64,000 nt of DNA, from the NCBI GenBank assembly GCA_024516155.1, contig JAJJXM010000115.1:1-64000 (forward strand). Direction: 5' to 3'. Positions 57,225-64,000 of the stretch are shown piece by piece. The DNA is from Pyronema omphalodes (Eukaryota; Ascomycota; Pezizomycetes; Pezizales; Pyronemataceae). Below the pieces are notes generated by a model. That model did not search any database and was not told where the DNA came from. It worked only from the letters and a program-made list of their open reading frames with translations. The position numbers and the translations under genes were made by a program. Each line of letters starts with the position of its first letter. The stretch's first letter is position 1.

Positions 57225-59761
57225 AAGGTCGAACCATAAATCCCGACCTCATGCTAAATGACTGCGGTCAGTAGATGGTCCATCTGTAAGCTCCTCACGT
57301 CTCATTACTTGAGCATCTTGTTTTACAACAGGCTTTTGGTTTTGACAAGTACCTTGATTAGACATTCCATGCCTTATTAATATACAAAGCATTGTGGGGA
57401 ATGTTGGTGGCCTTTACAACTTGTTCCTGTAATGGCCATTGCAGGTTGCTGCTATTGCTGGGGTTGCTGTTGCCGGGGTTACAGTTGCTAGGGTTCCTAT
57501 TGCTGCTGTTCCGGCAAGAACCTTATGACAAGCCCCACACCCGGCAGTTCCGGCCCATGTCCTATACCTGAAGAAAAATCCCTGGTTCCACTCTACCTCC
57601 AACAACCACCACAACAGCGACAATCCTGCACCACAGCAGCAGATATTGCTCCCTGCAACATCAATGTCTGCGCAGTCCTACATTACAATACAGTAAATCC
57701 CTATCCCATTTGCACACATTTTCTTCTATGGCTTGTTTTTCAATAGTGCTCTAAAGTGCATTGCTGTACTTTAGCGCCTCTACCTAATACCTACCCATCA
57801 GCAACCCCCTCCTTCATCCATTGTATTACACCCCTGCACCATGCCCCGGCACCAAAGCCAGCAAATCAAAACGTTATTCCCCCTACTCCCCCAATCCAGT
57901 CCACACCCGCAGACACAGGCCAATCCCAGATGTAAGCCCATGCCAGCTACTCGGCAACACCCCTACAGTTTGCCTCTAGGTTTCACCAGCAGGTTCCTGT
58001 AAGAAACCCGCTTTACAGAAGCCTACTATCTTGTCCGAAATTGATAGTGCAGGACAATTTCTCAATGTATCCATAACCACTTTCTATGACAATGTATTGG
58101 TCCTTCGGCATGCCATACTATGCTGCTATTGTAAACTCCGCCTTCTTTTGTATGTTGCTGGATGGAGGGCATGGTACATGCAGATGTTTCGCCTGCCTAT
58201 TTGTCGTGTGCTCCTGGTACTGCTACACCTGGTGGACCACTGCCAGGTATACTGCAATGCCTGTATATTGTTGTTGATTTGTAGACATTACGCAAAACAT
58301 AAAATCAATATAAGTAGAGAAATAATGAAAGCATTCACTGGGAATGTTGGACGATCTGAAGACCTGCTTGCAATGCGGGCTATATCGGATAACCCCTAGC
58401 ACCGGCATGTTCTCGAAGAGCATCTCACCCGAATTTCCCGGGCCATGGCTGTGGGCCTGGATGCACAATTGCCAAAAGCAATGTAAAATTCCTTTCTCCA
58501 CATCCTGAGCCGCAATCCAGAACAATTCCCCAGAGCAAGGGCTATCATCAGCCACCGTAATACAGCCAAGACCAACCACCGCCGGTGAAAGAAAGCACTT
58601 GTTCACAGCTTGAAGCTGAACTGGAATGCCAGTGCCAGGGATCAATTTCCTTCACATCTGTACCCATTGTGTCTACCTGAATTGGAAACCCCCTGGCCTC
58701 CAAAGGATGTCTGGGTCTCCGAGTCACGAACGACTGGATCTCTTTGGAAAAACCATCTCCAAAGTGTGAAACTGCATGATTCTAGGGGAAAGTCAAAGGA
58801 TGTCGTGGTGTTGCTAGTGATGGGGGCTGGTCAACTGTCGTGGGAGCAGATGAGAGTCCCATTATATTTGACGAAACATCTGGGGAGATCATTTGGGTGG
58901 TTATCCAAAGCTTCTGCGGCTTTCCGTAGTACTCAAATCGATTAACATCATCGCTGCACATGTAGTGGGGATAAACAAGAGCATCTGTTTGGATGATGCA
59001 GGCAACATTGTTCTCAATGGATATACTCCTGGTGCCCGAAGCGCTCCATGTGCTATGAGGACAAAGTATCTGCTTCGGACATCAACAGAGGAATTGGAAT
59101 TAACCAAGGAACTCTGCTATTTTCACGTTCGGGTTAGCTCCACTTACCGTAACATGATGCCATCGCAGCTTCCTTTCTGATATGCAGACCTGTGCAGGCA
59201 AAGAGGCATCGCGTGCTGTGATGGGTGGCCATGGGACAATGAGTGGTTACTATGGTATTCAACTGGCTAGTGGCCATTTTGAATTCCATTCTACCCGATT
59301 CGCCCCCATAGGTGACTTATCTTAAGAATTATGCCCGGTTCACTCATGATGAGGAGAATGCCAATGAGTTTGGAACAATCTGGACCACAGACAGGAGGGA
59401 TGGAGAGTCAGCTCATGGGAAGTTTCATTTATCAAGCCATGGTGTTAAGGTGGAATCGGCAACCGGTCATTTTTTGCCTTCCGCGGTGAAATGTCGCATG
59501 AACAACTTTGGCAAATGCAGAGCTGAGTAGATTAGATGCAGATTTTCAACAGATTTGTATTGGGTTCGCAACCGGAAGAAGGCTACTGAAGTCTCTCAGT
59601 TCTGTCACTGCAGGCTACGCTTCTGAGTCATATATGGTTGTACAGCTACAATAGTTGGGAGATAACTATTGAAAAGAGTAGGAATGAGAAGCTATATGGT
59701 GGGACTTGATGGTCGCAAATTGGATGGATGATAATATAGATCAATGTAATATGATATGATA
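57225..59761. other. Unassigned, decayed sequence
   Basis: Several open frames of 60-140 codons on both strands (for example 58223-58645 minus, 58610-58945 plus, 58893-59180 plus) with no domain I recognise. A short run rich in GTTGCT near 57444-57510 is low complexity. These may be relics of one or more genes. Confidence 0.35.
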
Positions 59762-59766
59762 CTAAG

Positions 59767-60297
59767 TGTCAAGGAACTAAGAACGGACGTTCAAAGAACA
59801 CACTGAACACTACCGGCAGGGGGGACTAGGCGGGTTCCGGGATACGGGAACGGAAGACAAGGACCAAAGTGCACGACAGACGGACGGCACACGAGACAAG
59901 GACAGGGACAAGGACAAGAATGACGTGAGACTTGAGAAGAGGAGTCTTTATTTAAAGGACAAGGGAAAGACACAAGACGTTCGATGGAGAACTCAACGAT
60001 GGGGAGGCAAGCCTCCTTATGTACAAAGGGCGGCCAGCACTCTTGCTGGCCCGTCATCCAACATCGCTTCATGACAGCTTCCGTTCTCCATCATTTGACC
60101 TGCGACGCCACAGCTCTCCAGCTGATGGTACGTCATCCATCATCAGTCAGTCCATCAGCAACAACGGCACGGCACACAGAACAACACAACAACAACACAA
60201 CACAACACGGCAAGACAACGGCACGACGACAATCACAACAACGACAACACAATGGTGACGCAACAACACAACGGCTCGTCAGCCGTGTGCCGTGACA
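59767..60297 (-). mobile_element. Solo LTR of gypsy C family, CTAAG target duplication
   Basis: 531 bp, TGTCAAGGAACTAAG to GTGCCGTGACA on the plus strand. It is flanked by CTAAG at 59762-59766 and 60298-60302, a perfect TSD. It is the reverse complement of the LTR at 62537-63088 and contains the same CAACA-rich microsatellite (60150-60265). A TATTTAAA is at about 59950. Its own TSD shows it inserted independently of the gypsy C remnant to the right. Confidence 0.9.
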
Positions 60298-60675
60298 CTA
60301 AGTTCCATGGCTACTGTGCTGTTTATATTTTCAGCTTGATGAATGATGAACTATGCATATTGTACATATGATGAACAACACACCAGTCCGGCGCTAATCC
60401 AATGCCATCTTTCTCAATGTAATTGCCTATTTGGGAAATCGGAAGCAATTCTCATTGCCTCATCGCCTAAACCCCCCTCGGCCATGGCCGCACCACAGCT
60501 CGCTGGCATGCCCCGCTTTGGGGAAAACTCCTCCTTGAGCCGGATTGCACACTATCGGGGTCCTCTGCAGTCTCCAATTGGCATTAGTACCCAAGCTGAC
60601 AACAAAATCTCCGCTACTCCACTTCGCATCTCCAACCACGTTGTGCAGTCCCTGTAAGCTCGCACACGGATTCGT

Positions 60676-62536
60676 GTGATCGCCCTGCCCCACGATAGCG
60701 CACGCAAAAGGTCAAATGCTGGAAGCGCCCAAGGAGATCATGCACCCCATGCCCATGCTGAACGTTGCGCAGATGACCTAGCTCACCTGTCAATGCTCTT
60801 GAAGGTGGAGTACATCAGTAATCTGGGCCTCCACCACGAAGGGCTGGCGGAAGAAATACTCGCCGCAGAGTCGGATGTACGACACCACAGGCCCGTGAAT
60901 CAGGAGCTTCACGCTCAATTCCAAGCGCTGGGGGCCCTCTAAACCCCTGCTCACCCCCCCCCCCCCCCAGCCATACCATCGCCGCACCGGCCCTTCACAA
61001 ACCTCCCGTGGACGCTGTGCAACACACTGCTCCGCAATCGTATCCGGCGGCATCCAGCGTCCACTCCCCGCCCCCAGCCTCCCACACAGCAATGGACCAC
61101 CCATCAATCCCGTCGATCCACGAAGCTTCAAGGGAAGACTGCAAGCCCCAACACCCCGGCAGAGAACCTCCCAACAGAAGTCCGGCGGACAGTGTTTATC
61201 CGTGGTGAAGCCGCGCTCGCACCGTGACAGATGTATGTAGCTTTTTCTGCAGCCATCAACAACTGCCTGTGGTTCAAAGACTCCCCGGATTCCACAGTGT
61301 ACAGGAAGTCTGCCATAACGCATATGGAACCATCACGGCCACAACAGTCCCCGGCGTAGATGCTGCCACCCCCCTTGGCCTTTACCGCAGTGACATCCCC
61401 AACACCGTCTGCGAGGTAGACAGCGAAGTCACCCGCGTTGAAAAACATGATCGATGTATCTCTGAGCACCACATCATCTCCAACCTCCCTGCTTGCGATC
61501 TCGCCCACTGTACCGAGCTCCGAGGCACAACGTGCAAACACACCCTGCCGCCCCCGAAAGGCGCCCACTGCGGAGGAAGTCACTACGCGAGTGACCATTT
61601 GTGCCCCGATCGGATGGCTGCGGTAGCTGTGGCCCGAAGGCCAGAATGCCTGGCACAGGACTGTCCACTACGGTCTCGGCCCGCCCAATACAAGAAGATG
61701 AGGAGACCCCTGTGGACAACCCTGTGTCCCAACAGCAAGCTGCCGAATCCACCGATGCTTCCTCTATGGACCTCTCCGATGGCTTCCCCGAGTCCACCAC
61801 CACCCGTGCTTCCGCGAAACACCTCGCAAATTGTATGGGATTTGAGATTGAGATGAGCACAGCGTTTTACCCCCAAACCGAAAGCCAGACGGAGAGAATA
61901 AGCACGGTTACCGAACAGTACCTCCGAGCGTAAATCTGCTACCTACAGGATGACTGGAAAAAGTTTTTACCCTTGGCAGAATTCGCAGCCAACAATCAAG
62001 TATCGGACACAATGGCCGCGGTCCCCGTTTTACGCCTTGTACGGCCGACACCCGAAATGTTCGTTGGAGTTAGAAATCAGGGCAGATGACCATGAAGAAG
62101 TCAAAGTGAACGAAGTAGCGGAAAGAATGTCCGACATTCACGACGTCTTGCACTCTGAAATGAAGTATGCCCAAGCCCGCCATGTGGAAGCCGCAGACAG
62201 CTCCCGACTCTCTGTGCCGGTCTTCAAACCAGGTGACCTGATGTGGCTGAACGCCCGCAATTCGAGAATCCGCCACCCATCGAAGAAACTGGACAATAAT
62301 CAGCTCGGCCTGTTTACTGTTGTCCGCCCCATTGGATCCCGCGCCTATGAGTTGGATATCCCAGACACAATGAAACACCATAGGACCTTCCCAGTATCAC
62401 TACTGAACCCGGCGCCTTCGGAACCCTGCCCTGGACGGATAATCCCACTGCTCTTACCCACAATGGTAGACGGTGAAGAAGAATCGTTCGTAGACAAAAT
62501 CTTGGACAGTCGCTGGTCTCGAGGAAGGGGGAATAC
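60676..62536 (+). pseudogene. Gypsy C internal remnant: possible gag piece joined to integrase
   Basis: From about 61750 the plus strand encodes integrase: STAFYPQTESQTER with the Glu in VTEQYLRA, then DDWKKFLPLAEFAANN, FYALYGRHP, FKPGDLMWLNARNSRI and HRTFPVSLLNPAP, ending in the start of a chromodomain (EEESFVDKILDSRWSRG). Breaks: a TAA at 61931-61933 and a frame change near 62020. The stretch 60676-61640 has Pro-rich and helical frames without RT or protease motifs, so RT and RNase H are deleted. GAGGAAGGGGGAATAC just before the LTR is the polypurine tract. No 5' LTR was found. Confidence 0.75.
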
Positions 62537-63088
62537 TGTCACGGGGCACGGGTGACAAGCCAAAGAGTTGTGTTGTTGTGTTGTCGTGTTGCCGTTGTGT
62601 TGTTGTTGCGTTGCCGTTGTGTTGTTGTTGCTGTTGTGTTGTTGTTGTGTGCCGTGCCGTATGATGATGGAGTTGATGATTGATCCCATGATGGATGACG
62701 TACCATGAGCCGTGAAGGCAGTGGTGTTGCATGATACTAGTTGGATGATGGAGAACAGAAAACCAAAGATCATGTAGCGATGTTGGTTGACGGCCCAGCA
62801 GGAGTGCTGGCCGCTTACTGTACATAAGGAGGATTGCCGCCCCATGGTGAGAGGTCTTCATCGAACGTCCTGTGCTTGTCCCTGTCTCCTCTTATAGGAA
62901 CTCAGTCTTCTCTCCCTCTCTTTGACTCACGTCACGCTTGTCCTAGTCCTTGTCCCTGTTGTGTGTGCCGACCGTTCGTCGTGCACTTCGGTCCTTGTTT
63001 TCCGTTCGGCCCCCGGAACCCAGACAAGTCCCGCCCCCCCTGCCCTGTCAAGCGTGTCCCTCGAACTTCTGTTCGGCACACCTTGACA
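62537..63088 (+). mobile_element. Gypsy C 3' LTR
   Basis: 552 bp, TGTCACGGGGCACGGGTGAC to CGGCACACCTTGACA. It contains a GTTGT/GTTGC microsatellite at 62562-62655 and matches the inverted solo LTR at 59767-60297. It follows directly on the gypsy C chromodomain remnant and polypurine tract, so it is the 3' LTR of that element. Confidence 0.85.
62562..62655 (+). repeat. GTT-rich microsatellite in gypsy C LTR
   Basis: Irregular GTTGT/GTTGC run, mirrored as CAACA in the inverted LTR copy. Probably part of the family's U3. Confidence 0.8.
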
Positions 63089-63184
63089 CATGATATGCTT
63101 CAGCTTGTAACCCTGCGTCCTGAAGTCTGGAGGCCAGGTACTCTGCAGTCTATTCTTTGTCAGGTACTGAGGGATTTGTGGAAT

Positions 63185-64000
63185 CTAGAAGTGGTGACAT
63201 ACCTTGCGCCATGAGACATACACAATTGCAGGTCCCTTATGTTTCTCTAGAAACTGCACCAGCATTTGGAACTTTTGATCTCTATTCTCCACTGTCACAG
63301 TGCATAAGGCCAAACTGTAGGTATCAGTTTTGCAATGACAACCATTATGATGTGGCATACTCACTTGTGTCTGGTGCTGGGCATTTGAAAAACACCCTGC
63401 CTGGAAATGTCGAATGTTTGCATGAGGAAAGAACAAATATTCACTGGAGCCTGTTATCCGAAACATTATTCATCAGATCACAATATAGAATCAATGATCT
63501 TACTGTAGCAGTCGAACAGACAACTCTCTCAGCATTGATGTCCGAAGCCCATTGTGCGATCTTGAGGTAACTGAGGTCATTTGTCGGACCTATGTCCACA
63601 ATAAGGATGGTAACAAGAATGCAGGCATACTCTGAGCGAAAGCTATCACCCCACTCTGAGACACAATGTGCCTCATCTACAGCAATCATTCAGATATGCA
63701 GTGTCCTAATTACAGCTGTCAGACGATAGCTCTTCAAGCGCTCCGGGGTACAATATTTAGACATCATTACTGTTAGTTTCATGACCATTCTGGGTCATAT
63801 TATTATTAACAAGATTCTCAGTTCGCCATCTTCTAAGTCCTGATAGGTATTCTCCAATTGAGTGTCATCAAGATCGCTACTCAGGTGTCCAACTGGTATC
63901 ATCTTGTTCTGCAACTCTAAAACCTGTTCCTATACATGTTGTCAATGGCAAAACCTTCCAAGTGGGTATGATGGTTGCAAACCTTCATCAATGCCAATAA
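63185..64000 (-). pseudogene. RecQ-type DNA helicase pseudogene, partial
   Basis: Reading leftward: EQVLELQNKMIPVGHLSSDL (after motif Ia), GELRIL, YCTPERLKSY (the [V/T]TPER box), VDEAHCVSEWGDSFRSEY (motif II and the RecQ aromatic loop), CSTATV (motif III), and after a likely 73-nt intron ENRDQKFQMLVQFLEKHKGP with AIVYVSWRK (motif IV). RecQ helicases unwind forked and recombining DNA. The intron (63292-63364) has GTGAGT and ACAG sites, and the next 5' site AAG|GTATGT is at 63202. In-frame stops lie between the TPER and DEAH boxes and before it, and motif III is altered, so it looks dead. It continues past the right edge; the 3' end is lost near the gypsy C LTR. Telomere-linked RecQ helicases are one possible source. 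Confidence 0.75.
63292..63364 (-). other. Predicted 73-nt spliceosomal intron in RecQ pseudogene
   Basis: 5' site GTGAGTATG at 63364 and 3' site CTGTGACAG ending at 63292 (minus strand). It separates the motif III part from the motif IV part, and its size fits fungal introns. Confidence 0.5.

Overview
The window looks like a stretch of a transposon-rich filamentous fungal genome, probably an ascomycete (Pezizomycotina). The evidence is Tad-like non-LTR retrotransposons with a C-terminal RNase H, Ty3/gypsy chromoviruses with chromodomains, an intron-containing nuclear tRNA and a 73-nt fungal-size intron. The species cannot be fixed from the sequence. I see no intact single-copy host protein gene.

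Layout. Positions 1-3639 hold old repeat debris, a reverse-transcriptase relic and a short solo LTR (3011-3321) with a perfect 5-bp target-site duplication (TSD). Positions 3640-18433 are about 3.4 head-to-tail copies of a 4319-bp unit. Each full unit carries a 16-bp minisatellite, an AT-rich minisatellite, a purine-rich block and one minus-strand, intron-containing tRNA gene. Positions 18434-22027 have nothing I recognise, and 22028-23383 is an old solo LTR of the family called gypsy B here. LINE1 (23971-30701) is flanked by 14-bp TSDs and has two decayed ORFs.

Positions 31088-55767 form a four-level nest. An old gypsy B-family LTR (31088-32049 plus 55441-55767) is split by LINE2 (32050-55426, 14-bp TSD). 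LINE2 ORF2 is split by gypsy A (37841-54575, TSD CCCTG). Gypsy A pol is split by gypsy B (39780-48741, TSD TGTAT). Every junction is resolved to the base. LTR divergence counted by eye (about 2% for A, 1.3% for B) agrees with the insertion order. Gypsy A has a textbook -1 frameshift cassette between gag and pol, and an extra ORF after the chromodomain with Cys/His clusters and a C-terminal hydrophobic segment encoded by the LTR. Gypsy B is nearly intact, broken by one TGA in the integrase.

Positions 55768-64000 are more decayed. They hold a minus-strand fragment resembling the bacterial transcription-repair coupling factor Mfd, an 84-bp tandem duplication, a solo LTR of a third family (59767-60297, TSD CTAAG), an internally deleted gypsy C remnant with its 3' LTR (60676-63088), and part of a RecQ-type helicase pseudogene running off the right edge.

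Function. The retroelements encode their own replication machinery: Gag packaging proteins, protease, RT/RNase H, integrase with chromodomain for the LTR elements, and endonuclease-RT-RNase H for the LINEs. The three tRNA copies are the only features likely to serve the host. Many small open frames in the repeat array are by-products of tandem repeats.
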